A stretch of 18,005 nt of DNA from contig CABURZ010000020.1 in the NCBI GenBank assembly GCA_902494065.1, forward strand, positions 1 through 18,005. Reading direction: 5' to 3'. Origin of the DNA: an uncultured Sneathia sp. Lineage in GTDB: Bacteria > Fusobacteriota > Fusobacteriia > Fusobacteriales > Leptotrichiaceae. This document shows, in pieces, positions 7,865 through 15,924 of this stretch; within the stretch, counting starts at the first letter, position 1; every line of letters begins with the position of its first letter. Made by a program: the position numbers and the translations under genes. The notes under the pieces were generated by a model. That model was given only the letters and a program-made list of their open reading frames with translations, was not told the origin of the DNA and did no database searches.

Positions 7865-9973
7865 CTATATTAAAAATTTATCTGCTAACAAGCTTGATAT
7901 TTTCTTTTCACCAACTATAAATTCTATGGTTAAAGATTTTTCGTCGATATTTTTTATTATTCCTTTTCCAAAAGCCTTGTGTGTTACTGTTTGTCCCACC
8001 TTATATTTAGAATTTATAAATTTATTCATATCTTTTTTGAAAGGATTGAAATTTTCTATATTAGTTTTTTCTTTAGTGTAAGTATTTTTTTGATTATTTG
8101 AATTAAAATATTCATAATAATCTTTATCCATATCTTGCATAAAACATGATGGAAGTTTAAAACTTTCAGTAATACCATTAAATGTTCTAGAATTACAATA
8201 TGTTATGTATAATTCTTTTTTTGCACGTGTTATTGCAACATAGCATAATCTTCTTTCTTCTTCTAAATCACTCAAATTATTTTGTGATTGATAAGACGGA
8301 AAAATTCCTGATTCAAATCCAGTTAAAAATACGCTATCAAATTCCAGCCCTTTTGAACTATGTATAGTCATAAGTTTTACTATATTATCTTCGTTTATAT
8401 TATCTGTAGTACTTGATAATGTTGTGAAAGTTAAATAATCATCTAGCGAAATATTTTCATCAAATTTTTCTAATTCTATTATTGAGTTTAGTAATTCAAA
8501 TATATTAGCTTTTTTATCTTCAGGGTTTTCTAGTGTTTTTACAAATTCAAGATAATTAGTTTTTTCTAGTATTTCACTTAGTATTACACTTATTTTGCAA
8601 TTATCAACTTTTTGATGCAGTGGTGCTATAAGGTTATAGAAATCTTTAACTTTAGAGTTTGTATCATATTGCATAGCAGTTAGCAAATCTATGTTGTTAT
8701 CTCTTGCAAAATTTATTATTTTTTCTTTTGTTTTATCACCAATTTTTCTTTTAGGATTTGAAATGCAACGCTCAAAACTAACTATATCATTAGTGTTATT
8801 TAGGAATAAAAGGTATGATAGTAGATCTTTTATTTCTTTTCTTTGATAGAAAGATAATCCACCATAAACCTTGCAATTTATACCAGCTCGACTTAATTCT
8901 TGCTCAATTACACGTGATTGTGCATTCATACGATATAGAATCGTAAAATTTCCATAAGTTTTTTTTGATGTTTTTATTATTTCAGCTATATACCTTGCTT
9001 CATCATATGGATCAGTTGCAGAGTATACTATAGGTTTTTTACCTATACCATTTTTTGTCCACAATGATTTTCCTAGTGAACTTTCATTTTTACTTATTAC
9101 TGAATTTGCTAAATTTAATATATTAGATGTAGATCTATAATTTTGTTCTAATTTAACTACTAGTGCATTAGGATAATCTTTTTTAAAATTAAGTATATTT
9201 TGAATATTTGCTCCTCTGAAGGCGTAAATACTTTGATCTTCATCACCAACGACACAAAGATTTTGGTATTTACTAGCTAATTTTGTAGTTATTTCATATT
9301 GAATATTATTTGTATCTTGATATTCATCTACTAATATGTATTTGTATTTTTGTTGTAAATTTTCTAAAACATCTTTATTATTTAAAAGTAAGTTACAATT
9401 TAATAAAATATCAGTAAAATCCATACAATTATTTTGTTTTAAAGTTGTTTGATATTTTTTAAAAACTTCAAACAATTCTCTATTTTCACGTATTTTTAAA
9501 TCAAAATTATTTTCAAAATTATCTATAGTTATACAATTTTCTTTTATTTTTGAAATCTTAGAATAAAATGCACTAGCAGTTGTAATGTAGTTTAATTCTT
9601 TTACAATTTTTTTTATAACACCTTTTGAATCATCAGTATCATAAATATTAAAGTTATTTTTAAATCCTATTGCGTTTACGTATTGTCTTAATATTCTTAC
9701 TGCAAAAGAGTGAAATGTTGATATTATCATTAAATTTGCACCATCTCCAATAAGACTAGTTATTCTCTCTTTCATTTCGTTTGCGGATTTATTTGTAAAG
9801 GTAAGAGCTAATATGTTAAATGAAGGAATATCACATTCTTTTACCATATGAGCAATTTTATACGTTATAGTTCTTGTTTTACCACTGCCAGCACCTGCTA
9901 AAATTAGTGTAGGACCAGAAATTTTGCTTGCGGCTTTTTTTTGCATATCGTTTAAATTGTCTAAAATATTCAT
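7865..9973 (-). CDS. pcrA: ATP-dependent DNA helicase PcrA/UvrD
   Basis: Superfamily 1A 3'-5' helicase in nucleotide excision repair, replication restart and transcription-coupled repair. The ATG at 9973 is chosen over more upstream in-frame codons because AGGAG lies 8 bases ahead and MNILDNLNDMQKKAA matches the family N-terminus; the longer frame would run through the promoter. The product is 702 aa. Motifs in order: LAGAGSGKT (25-33), LALTFTNKSANEM, VDEYQDTN, VVGDEDQSIYAFRGA, LEQNYRST, MTIHSSKGLEF, and EEERRLCYVAITRAK. The C-terminus carries KVGQTVTHKAFGKGIIKNID, the Tudor-like domain that in PcrA/UvrD contacts RNA polymerase. It is divergent from pgpH and followed closely by the YiiX-like gene. 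Confidence 0.96.
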   Translation of the reverse strand: MNILDNLNDMQKKAASKISGPTLILAGAGSGKTRTITYKIAHMVKECDIPSFNILALTFTNKSANEMKERITSLIGDGANLMIISTFHSFAVRILRQYVNAIGFKNNFNIYDTDDSKGVIKKIVKELNYITTASAFYSKISKIKENCITIDNFENNFDLKIRENRELFEVFKKYQTTLKQNNCMDFTDILLNCNLLLNNKDVLENLQQKYKYILVDEYQDTNNIQYEITTKLASKYQNLCVVGDEDQSIYAFRGANIQNILNFKKDYPNALVVKLEQNYRSTSNILNLANSVISKNESSLGKSLWTKNGIGKKPIVYSATDPYDEARYIAEIIKTSKKTYGNFTILYRMNAQSRVIEQELSRAGINCKVYGGLSFYQRKEIKDLLSYLLFLNNTNDIVSFERCISNPKRKIGDKTKEKIINFARDNNIDLLTAMQYDTNSKVKDFYNLIAPLHQKVDNCKISVILSEILEKTNYLEFVKTLENPEDKKANIFELLNSIIELEKFDENISLDDYLTFTTLSSTTDNINEDNIVKLMTIHSSKGLEFDSVFLTGFESGIFPSYQSQNNLSDLEEERRLCYVAITRAKKELYITYCNSRTFNGITESFKLPSCFMQDMDKDYYEYFNSNNQKNTYTKEKTNIENFNPFKKDMNKFINSKYKVGQTVTHKAFGKGIIKNIDEKSLTIEFIVGEKKISSLLADKFLI

Positions 9974-10001
9974 CAGTTTTCTCCTATTCAAATAATATGT
10001 A

Positions 10002-10030
10002 ATTATATCATAAAAGGGTAGAAAAATGAA
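10002..10030 (-). promoter_or_regulatory. Promoter for pcrA (minus strand)
   Basis: On the minus strand, TATAAT (10002-10007) is preceded by TGA, forming an extended -10. A weak TTCATT -35 (10025-10030) sits 17 bp upstream. The start would lie near 9995, about 22 nt before the pcrA ATG. Confidence 0.6.
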
Positions 10031-10095
10031 TTTAAATTTGGTAAAATTAGTTGTAAAATATGTAGATTCATGAGATAGAATAAATAGATAATATA

Positions 10096-10104
10096 TGGTA
10101 TAAT
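10096..10104 (+). promoter_or_regulatory. Extended -10 promoter for pgpH operon
   Basis: TG-G-TATAAT (TG 10096-10097, TATAAT 10099-10104), a consensus extended -10, with no convincing -35. Predicted start near 10110-10112, giving a leader of only about 13 nt that holds just the AAGGAAGG Shine-Dalgarno. This argues against the TTG at 10109 as start codon. Confidence 0.6.
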
Positions 10105-10123
10105 ATCTTTGAAAGGAAGGGTT

Positions 10124-12166
10124 ATGCAATTTAATTTTTTCGGTAATAAATTTGAAATTAATATCACTAAAAGGCAAGAAAAAAATTTTAATATTAATAA
10201 ATTATATGGAAAGTACAATGTTAGAATGAGTGCTTTTATATTGTCTTTTATTCTTTTTTCAGGTTTATTTATATACTATAGAAATAAGACGGAATATGTT
10301 ATAGGTACACAAGCAAAACATGATGTTATAGCATATAAGACGGTGAAATATTCAAAAGATATTTTAGATAAAGATTTAAAAGAAAAAATATTAAAAAATA
10401 CTAAACCAGAGTATGATAGAAAAGATGAAATAGCTGATGCACAACTTAAAAAATTTACTAATGTCTTAAATAATTTAAGTACTGTAGATTTAAAAGATAT
10501 AGGAGATGTTAGAAAATTTATTAGAGATAATAAGCTTAATATTTCATCGGATGATTTAATTAGTGTTGGTATAAATGGAGGTAATAAATATCATATATAT
10601 TTAGAAGATATTTTGACTAAAATATATGAAGAAGGTCTAACAAGTACTCAAGATTTAACAAAAATTTTATCAAAAAAACAAATAATTTTAGATGATTACG
10701 AAAAAGAATTGATAAAAAACTTCATTGAACCTAATTTAATAATTAATGAAGAAGAAACAAATGCTAAAATAGATAGTAATATACGAGCGTTGAAAAATAA
10801 TACTATTGTTATAAAAAAAGGTGATTTCATTTTAAAAAAAGGTGATGAAATTACTGAAGGTAAATATGAGCAATTGAAACAATTAGGACTTGTTACGGGC
10901 TATGATAAAACGGTAAGTAATATATTTAAAATAATTTATACAATTATGATATCTATTGCTTTTTATATAGGTGGTAAAAAATATTTAAGTAAAAGTGTGA
11001 ATTCTAAAGGATTTTATCCATCATTAATTTGTTTTAATTTGGTAAACTTTTTATACTTGCTAACTATTAGCAAATCAGAAACTTTATTGTACATAATACC
11101 TTTTGCAACTGTATCAATAATTTCTAGTATACTAACAAAAGATAAATTATTTTCTGCTATATTATCTACTATGACGGCTATTTTGTTAGCACCTAATCTA
11201 GAGTGGTTTATTGCAATGAACATTATTGCTATAGTTAGTATATACAATACATCAAAATTAACTAATAGAATGGAATTAGTAAAAAACGGATTTATTATAG
11301 GTGCAATGCAAGGAATATTTTCTATAATCTATTCTGTTGTGTATAACTATGATCTAAAAATATTGACAGTAATATTAAGTTTTTCACTGTTATCAGGATT
11401 TTTTACAGGTATGATTTGTCTTGGTATATTGCCATATTTTGAAAATGCATTTTCTATATTAACGGACATTAAATTACTTGAAACGGGAGATTATTCATCA
11501 CCGTTATTAAAAAGATTATTGTTAGAAGCACCGGGTACATTTTATCACAGTATAATGGTAGGAGCATTAGCTGAGCAAGCAGCAGCAGCTATAGGAGCTA
11601 ATCCTATACTTGCTCGTGTTGGTGCATATTATCATGATATAGGTAAATTAAAACGTCCAGTATATTTTGTAGAAAATCAAGGTGGATTACCTAATTTACA
11701 TGATGAATTAAAGCCATCTCTTAGTGCATTATTATTAACATCACACCCTAAAGATGGATATATACTAGCTAAACAATATGGGTTACCTCAAGAAGTGTTA
11801 GATATAATAATAGAGCATCATGGGACAACTATGGTACAATATTTTTATTATAAGGCAGTAGAAACAGGAGAAAACATTAATGAAACAGATTTTAGATATG
11901 TAGGACCGCGACCTAGTTCTAAAGAATCAGCAATAGTTATGTTAGCTGATACTGTTGAAGCAGCTGTTCGTGCATCAAATGATAAGAGTAAAGAAGGTAT
12001 AGAAAATACTATAAGATATTTGATTAAATACAAGATAGATGACAATCAGTTAAATAATTGCGATATAAAATTACAAGATATTGAAAAGATAGTGCAAGCG
12101 TTTTTAAAAGTTTTAAAAGCTGCATATCATGAGAGAATTCAATATCCTAAAATAGGTAGAAAATAG
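10124..12166 (+). CDS. pgpH: Cyclic-di-AMP phosphodiesterase, 7TM-HD family (PgpH)
   Basis: Membrane phosphodiesterase of the PgpH/YqfF type, which hydrolyses the second messenger c-di-AMP. The ATG at 10124 is used (AAGGAAGG Shine-Dalgarno 4 bases upstream), giving 680 aa; the in-frame TTG at 10109 is itself just before that site. Layout: short cytosolic N-terminus, one membrane span (about 35-52), a ~210-residue extracytoplasmic 7TMR-HDED region, a cluster of about seven membrane spans (about 265-440), then a cytosolic HD domain. Metal ligands visible are His475 (HSIMVG), His504-Asp505 (YYHDIGK), His565/His566 (IIEHHGT) and Asp in MLADTVEA. The gene starts the cluster pgpH-ybeY-dgkA, a conserved order in Firmicutes and relatives, here without phoH upstream. 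c-di-AMP commonly controls osmolyte uptake, so a link to the transporter at the window start is possible but unproven. Confidence 0.93.
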   Translation: MQFNFFGNKFEINITKRQEKNFNINKLYGKYNVRMSAFILSFILFSGLFIYYRNKTEYVIGTQAKHDVIAYKTVKYSKDILDKDLKEKILKNTKPEYDRKDEIADAQLKKFTNVLNNLSTVDLKDIGDVRKFIRDNKLNISSDDLISVGINGGNKYHIYLEDILTKIYEEGLTSTQDLTKILSKKQIILDDYEKELIKNFIEPNLIINEEETNAKIDSNIRALKNNTIVIKKGDFILKKGDEITEGKYEQLKQLGLVTGYDKTVSNIFKIIYTIMISIAFYIGGKKYLSKSVNSKGFYPSLICFNLVNFLYLLTISKSETLLYIIPFATVSIISSILTKDKLFSAILSTMTAILLAPNLEWFIAMNIIAIVSIYNTSKLTNRMELVKNGFIIGAMQGIFSIIYSVVYNYDLKILTVILSFSLLSGFFTGMICLGILPYFENAFSILTDIKLLETGDYSSPLLKRLLLEAPGTFYHSIMVGALAEQAAAAIGANPILARVGAYYHDIGKLKRPVYFVENQGGLPNLHDELKPSLSALLLTSHPKDGYILAKQYGLPQEVLDIIIEHHGTTMVQYFYYKAVETGENINETDFRYVGPRPSSKESAIVMLADTVEAAVRASNDKSKEGIENTIRYLIKYKIDDNQLNNCDIKLQDIEKIVQAFLKVLKAAYHERIQYPKIGRK

Positions 12167-12175
12167 GGGAGATAA

Positions 12176-12634
12176 ATGTTAGAATTAGATATAACATATG
12201 ATGTAGATGAAGTAGAAGAATATTATGATGAAGATAAAATAAGAGAATATATTGAATTTATTATGAGAGAAGAAAAAAGTGATTTTGATAGCAAAACTTA
12301 CTATATTTCTTTTATGTTAACAAATAATGAAGAAATTCATAAGATTAATAGGGAATATAGAAATGTGGATAGACCTACAGATGTAATTTCTTTTGCATAT
12401 AATGAAACAGAAAATGTAGGACCTATTGAAGTTGTAGGCGATATTATAATATCAATTGATAAAGTAAGAGAGCAAGCAAGTGAATTTGGACATTCACAGG
12501 TGCGAGAATTCTTTTATTTATTAACACATGGAATGCTACATATACTAGGTTATGATCATATTAAAGATGATGAAAAGTTAATAATGCGTGAAAAAGAGGA
12601 AAGATATTTAAATAAATATGAGTACAAAAGATGA
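12176..12634 (+). CDS. ybeY: Endoribonuclease / rRNA maturation factor YbeY
   Basis: Zinc-dependent single-strand RNase needed for 16S rRNA 3'-end maturation and ribosome quality control. The 152-aa protein is normal length. It carries NREYRNVDRPTDVISFAY and the signature zinc motif HGMLHILGYDH with ligands His118, His122 and His128 (HxxxHxxxxxH). The ATG at 12176 follows an AGGGGAG Shine-Dalgarno that overlaps the end of pgpH, so the two are in one operon. Its final 17 bases overlap the start of the dgkA/PAP2 fusion gene. ybeY next to dgkA and a pgpH gene is a conserved arrangement. Confidence 0.97.
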   Translation: MLELDITYDVDEVEEYYDEDKIREYIEFIMREEKSDFDSKTYYISFMLTNNEEIHKINREYRNVDRPTDVISFAYNETENVGPIEVVGDIIISIDKVREQASEFGHSQVREFFYLLTHGMLHILGYDHIKDDEKLIMREKEERYLNKYEYKR

Positions 12635-13364
12635 TAAAAATAATAAGGAAAATAGGATAATTGAAAGTTTTAATCACTCTATAGAGGGTATAATACTTAC
12701 TATTAAAAGTGAGCCTCATATGAAATTTCATATAGCATTAGCTTTTGTTATCATAATATTAGCGATGATATTTAACGTAAGTAAATCAGAATTACTTATA
12801 TTGATATTAACAGTTTCACTAGTGTTTATAACGGAAATTATTAATACTAGTATAGAGAGAACTGTTGATTTAATTACAGATAAGTTACATCCTTTAGCTA
12901 AATTTGCAAAAGATGCTGCAGCAGGTGCTGTTATGGTAGCAGCTATTGCATCTATATTTGTTGGATATATAATTTTTTTTGATAAAATGTTAAATTTTGT
13001 AGTAACTACTCATAACATTGCAAGAATTACGGGAAGAATATCCAATATTTCTTTACTTATTATAGCATTATTATGTATAATAGTAGTTAGTGTTAAAGCT
13101 TATTTTAGAAAAGGAACAGCACTTGAAGGTGGTATGCCAAGCGGACATGCAACTTTAGCAAGTTCTATGGTTGTCATAGTTATGTTTATGACATATGATA
13201 CAAGGATAATACTTTTAAGTTTTATACTTTATTTATTAGTTTGTCAAAGTAGAATAAAATCAGGGATACACACATTAAAAGAAGTTGTAGTTGGGAGTAT
13301 TTTAGGATTTAGTATAACTTATATAATATTTTATACATTATTAAAACTAGGAAGAATATTTTAG
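12618..13364 (+). CDS. Fusion: undecaprenol/diacylglycerol kinase (DgkA) domain + PAP2 phosphatase-like domain
   Basis: A 248-aa membrane protein with two domains. Residues 1-~118 form a complete prokaryotic DgkA: SFNHSIEGIILTIKSEPHMKFH, then the signature EIINTSIERTVDLITDKLHPLAKFAKDAAAGAV, with three membrane spans. This domain phosphorylates diacylglycerol or, in Gram-positive-type enzymes, undecaprenol. Residues ~125-248 are PAP2-like, with KAYFRKG, GGMPSGHA (PSGH at 174-177) and SRIKSGIHTLKE (Ser211, Arg212, His218). Compared with the classical pattern, the first motif lacks the RP dipeptide and the final Asp is Glu222. Together the halves could make and recycle undecaprenyl phosphate, but this is inferred. 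The ATG overlaps ybeY by 17 bases with only a distant AGAGGA upstream, so coupled translation is likely. ppaC follows after 8 bases. Confidence 0.88.
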   Translation: MSTKDDKNNKENRIIESFNHSIEGIILTIKSEPHMKFHIALAFVIIILAMIFNVSKSELLILILTVSLVFITEIINTSIERTVDLITDKLHPLAKFAKDAAAGAVMVAAIASIFVGYIIFFDKMLNFVVTTHNIARITGRISNISLLIIALLCIIVVSVKAYFRKGTALEGGMPSGHATLASSMVVIVMFMTYDTRIILLSFILYLLVCQSRIKSGIHTLKEVVVGSILGFSITYIIFYTLLKLGRIF

Positions 13365-13372
13365 GAGGAACA

Positions 13373-14308
13373 ATGGAAGAAATTTTAGTATATGGTCATA
13401 GAAATCCAGATTCAGATGCCATATGTACAGCTATTGCATATGCAGAGCTTAGAAATTTAACAAATAAAAATTCAAATGAAAAAGCAGTTGCAGTTAGAAT
13501 CGGAGAAGTTAATGAAGAAACAAAGTATGCACTTAACTATTTTGGTGTAGAAGCACCAGAATATGTTGAAAATGTAGCGGGTAGAAAGATAATAATGGTT
13601 GACCATAATGAAAGAACACAAACAGCTGATGGATTTGAACAAGCAAAAGTAATAGAGTTAATTGACCATCATAGAATAGCAAATTTTAAAACAGATGAAC
13701 CATTACACGCAAGAGTTGAACCATATGGATGTACATCTACTATAGTTTGTGAAATTTACCAAGAAAAAGGGGTTACACCTAGTAAAAAAATGGCTGGAAT
13801 GATGCTAAGTGCAATTATATCAGATACATTATTGTTTAAATCACCTACTTGTACACATCATGATGTAGATGCATGTAAATATTTAGCGGAAATTGCACAA
13901 GTAAATTTAAAAGAATATGGTATGGAATTACTAAAAGCTGGAACTAATTTATCTAGTAAAACAGAAGAACAAATACTTAATATGGACATGAAGATATTTG
14001 AATTAGAAAAAGGTAGATTTGGTATAGCACAAGTAAATACTGTAAATGAAGAGGACTTGTTAGCAAAAAAAGATAAATTTGTAGAAAAAATAGATGAAAT
14101 GTTAGTTAATTTAAATTTAGAAGGATTTATGTTTGCTATAACAAACATTTTAACTAATAATTCAGTTGCAGTAGTTAGAGGAAACAGAGTAGATATATTA
14201 GAAAAAGCATTTGACAAAAAGGCTTTAGACGATGTGTTTAAACTACCAGGAGTTGTATCAAGAAAAAAACAAATGGTACCACCATTAACTAGAGCAGCAA
14301 GTAATTAA
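13373..14308 (+). CDS. ppaC: Manganese-dependent inorganic pyrophosphatase (family II)
   Basis: Hydrolyses pyrophosphate to two phosphates, pulling biosynthetic reactions forward in the cytoplasm. DHH-family protein of 311 aa, full length. Metal-binding motifs: GHRNPDSDA (His9, Asp13, Asp15), MVDHNE (Asp77), and LIDHHRI (Asp98, His99, His100), plus ISDTLLFKSPT with the next Asp. The C-terminal DHHA2 domain ends with SRKKQMVPPL, the substrate-binding Arg-Lys-Lys region. No CBS or DRTGG insert is present, so it is the short, non-nucleotide-regulated form. ATG at 13373 with an AGGAGG Shine-Dalgarno that overlaps the previous stop; last gene of the pgpH operon, followed by a strong terminator. 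Confidence 0.97.
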   Translation: MEEILVYGHRNPDSDAICTAIAYAELRNLTNKNSNEKAVAVRIGEVNEETKYALNYFGVEAPEYVENVAGRKIIMVDHNERTQTADGFEQAKVIELIDHHRIANFKTDEPLHARVEPYGCTSTIVCEIYQEKGVTPSKKMAGMMLSAIISDTLLFKSPTCTHHDVDACKYLAEIAQVNLKEYGMELLKAGTNLSSKTEEQILNMDMKIFELEKGRFGIAQVNTVNEEDLLAKKDKFVEKIDEMLVNLNLEGFMFAITNILTNNSVAVVRGNRVDILEKAFDKKALDDVFKLPGVVSRKKQMVPPLTRAASN

Positions 14309-14333
14309 GCACGGCTATTTAACCGTGCTTTTT
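14307..14333 (+). terminator. Rho-independent terminator after ppaC
   Basis: Eight-bp stem AAGCACGG / CCGTGCTT around an 8-nt CTATTTAA loop, followed by TTT in the plus direction. It starts within the ppaC stop region. The stop codon of the converging PAP2 gene (14315-14317) lies in the loop. On the minus strand the T-tract is poor, so it mainly serves the plus strand. Confidence 0.85.
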
Positions 14334-15085
14334 AATTTTGGATATATAAACATATATATTATATAAACTATATATTCTAAATTATGTATAGGATATATAA
14401 AATAGAATATACATTCAGAAAGTACTAATGGCAAAATACCTATTAGTATTTGTTTTTTATTTAATGATGTTTTTACATTTTCTATATATGATAGATTCAT
14501 TAAAAATAGCAGTGATAAAATTCCTATAACCACTCCATCTAGTACAAAAGGTATAGGAACTCCTTTTATATATCTAAATGCTGAAAATAGAAGAGAAATT
14601 AATGCCATAACTAATAAATTACCACTAGTTAAACGTATAAATACTAACCCTATAATAAGTCCAAATACTACGTCACGTAATGTGTGAACACCTAATACTA
14701 TTCTAGATAGAGCTACTAAAAAGGCTAATATGTATAGATAATTTTTTTTCAAACTATTAGCTAAATATCCATATACACTCATACTAGCTTGTGCATGTCC
14801 ACTTGGAAACGAAAAACCAGTAGCACTAGACATTGCATATTTACTAGGATCTATATTTTTATATATCTGAAAGGGTCTTGATACAGAAAATACTAATTTA
14901 CAAATTTGAGTTGCATTAGTTGCCATAAGTGTAGATTTAATTAATTTTAATCCATTTTTAGAGTTGTTCCAATAAATGATACAAATGACAAAAAATAGGA
15001 ATTTAAAATCTCCCATAAATGTGATGATATCAAATATTTTTAAAAATCTTAGTGATTTTAATGTTGTTAATAAAAAATAATCCAT
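14315..15085 (-). CDS. PAP2-family membrane lipid phosphatase (undecaprenyl pyrophosphatase/PgpB-like)
   Basis: Integral membrane phosphatase of 256 aa with a complete PAP2 catalytic pattern: Lys63-x6-Arg70-Pro71 (KLVFSVSRP), PSGH at 94-97, and Ser127-Arg128-x5-His134-x3-Asp138 (SRIVLGVHTLRD). About six or more hydrophobic spans are visible, extending past the catalytic core. Family members dephosphorylate undecaprenyl pyrophosphate, phosphatidylglycerol phosphate or phosphatidic acid; the choice cannot be made from sequence. ATG at 15085 with AGGAG 8 bases upstream. It is monocistronic, convergent with ppaC and divergent from nanE. Unlike the PAP2 half of the nearby DgkA fusion, it keeps every catalytic residue, so it may be the main enzyme of the two. 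Confidence 0.92.
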   Translation of the reverse strand: MDYFLLTTLKSLRFLKIFDIITFMGDFKFLFFVICIIYWNNSKNGLKLIKSTLMATNATQICKLVFSVSRPFQIYKNIDPSKYAMSSATGFSFPSGHAQASMSVYGYLANSLKKNYLYILAFLVALSRIVLGVHTLRDVVFGLIIGLVFIRLTSGNLLVMALISLLFSAFRYIKGVPIPFVLDGVVIGILSLLFLMNLSYIENVKTSLNKKQILIGILPLVLSECIFYFIYPIHNLEYIVYIIYMFIYPKLKSTVK

Positions 15086-15113
15086 AAATACTCCTAAATT
15101 AAAATGTTAATAT

Positions 15114-15140
15114 ATTATAACTTGATATGAGAAATTTCAA
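15114..15140 (-). promoter_or_regulatory. Possible promoter for the PAP2 gene (minus strand)
   Basis: On the minus strand TATAAT (15114-15119) has TTGAAA (15135-15140) upstream, but the 15-bp spacer is short. A start near 15107 would leave a leader of about 22 nt. AT-richness makes chance matches common. Confidence 0.4.
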
Positions 15141-15186
15141 AATTATTAAATTACTTTTTGTTTTGGTGATATTTTTTGAAAAATAA

Positions 15187-15213
15187 GCTATAATACAAAT
15201 ATAGCAAATTTGT
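15187..15213 (+). promoter_or_regulatory. nan operon -10 element and overlapping inverted repeats (candidate operator)
   Basis: TATAAT at 15189-15194 is the likely -10 of the nanE operon; no convincing -35 lies at the right distance (TTGAAA at 15176 is only 7 bp away). Two inverted repeats overlap it: GCTATA-7nt-TATAGC (15187-15205) and ACAAAT-7nt-ATTTGT (15195-15213), both 19 bp long. They cover the -10 and predicted start, where a repressor would act. No regulator gene is in the window, and AT-rich DNA yields such repeats by chance. Confidence 0.4.
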
Positions 15214-15225
15214 AGAGGGGATAAT

Positions 15226-15924
15226 ATGGAAAAAGAAAAATTAATGGATCAAATTAAAGGACAACTTATAGTTTCTTGTCAAGCACTTGAAGAAGAACCG
15301 TTATATGATAAAGATCGTTCAATTATGCCGTACATGGCAAAAGCATCACAAGAAGCTGGTGTAAAATGTATTAGAACTAATAGCATAAGAGATATTGTTG
15401 GAATAAAATCAAAAACTGGATTACCTGTAATAGGAATTATAAAAAAAATGTATCCACCATTTAGTCAACATATAACTGTAACTATGAGTGAAATTGATGA
15501 ACTAGTTAAAGCTAATACTGATATAATAGCTCTAGATTGCACATTAAGAGAAAGACCAGATGGGCTTAGCATAAATGAGCATATAAAAAAGATAAAGGAA
15601 AAATATCCAAATGTATTATTGATGGCAGATATTTCTACGTTAGAGGAAGGTATAAATGCGTATAAAGCAGGTGTTGATTTTGTTGGAACAACTCTTAATG
15701 GATATACACCATATACCAAAGATGATATGGGGCCTAATTTTAAATTAGTTGAAAATTTAGTTAAAGCAATACCTATTCCAGTTATAGCTGAAGGAAGAAT
15801 ACATACTCCAGAACAAGCAAAAAAAATGTTAGAACTAGGAGCATACGCAGTTGTAGTAGGAGGAGCAATAACAAGACCATTAGAAATAACTAATAGATTT
15901 TTAGAAGGAATGGGGTTAAAATGA
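15226..15924 (+). CDS. nanE: N-acetylmannosamine-6-phosphate 2-epimerase
   Basis: Converts ManNAc-6-P to GlcNAc-6-P in the sialic acid degradation pathway. Complete 232-aa TIM-barrel protein with family segments GQLIVSCQALEEEPL, GLPVIGIIKK, IIALDCTLRERPDG, LLMADISTLEE, DFVGTTLNGYT and the phosphate-binding IPVIAEGRIHTPEQA plus AYAVVVGGAITRP. The ATG at 15226 has a GAGGGG Shine-Dalgarno; the ATG at 15244 is less well placed. It is the first gene of the nan operon and overlaps nanK by ATGA. Unlike the two genes after it, it has no internal stop, so it may stay functional even if sialic acid breakdown is lost, for example acting on ManNAc-6-P from another source. Confidence 0.95.
   Translation: MEKEKLMDQIKGQLIVSCQALEEEPLYDKDRSIMPYMAKASQEAGVKCIRTNSIRDIVGIKSKTGLPVIGIIKKMYPPFSQHITVTMSEIDELVKANTDIIALDCTLRERPDGLSINEHIKKIKEKYPNVLLMADISTLEEGINAYKAGVDFVGTTLNGYTPYTKDDMGPNFKLVENLVKAIPIPVIAEGRIHTPEQAKKMLELGAYAVVVGGAITRPLEITNRFLEGMGLK

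Noticed and set aside
9974..10177. N-terminal extension of pcrA to 10177
   Set aside because: The extra 68 residues do not resemble the family, pass through the divergent promoter region, and a good Shine-Dalgarno sits just before the ATG at 9973.
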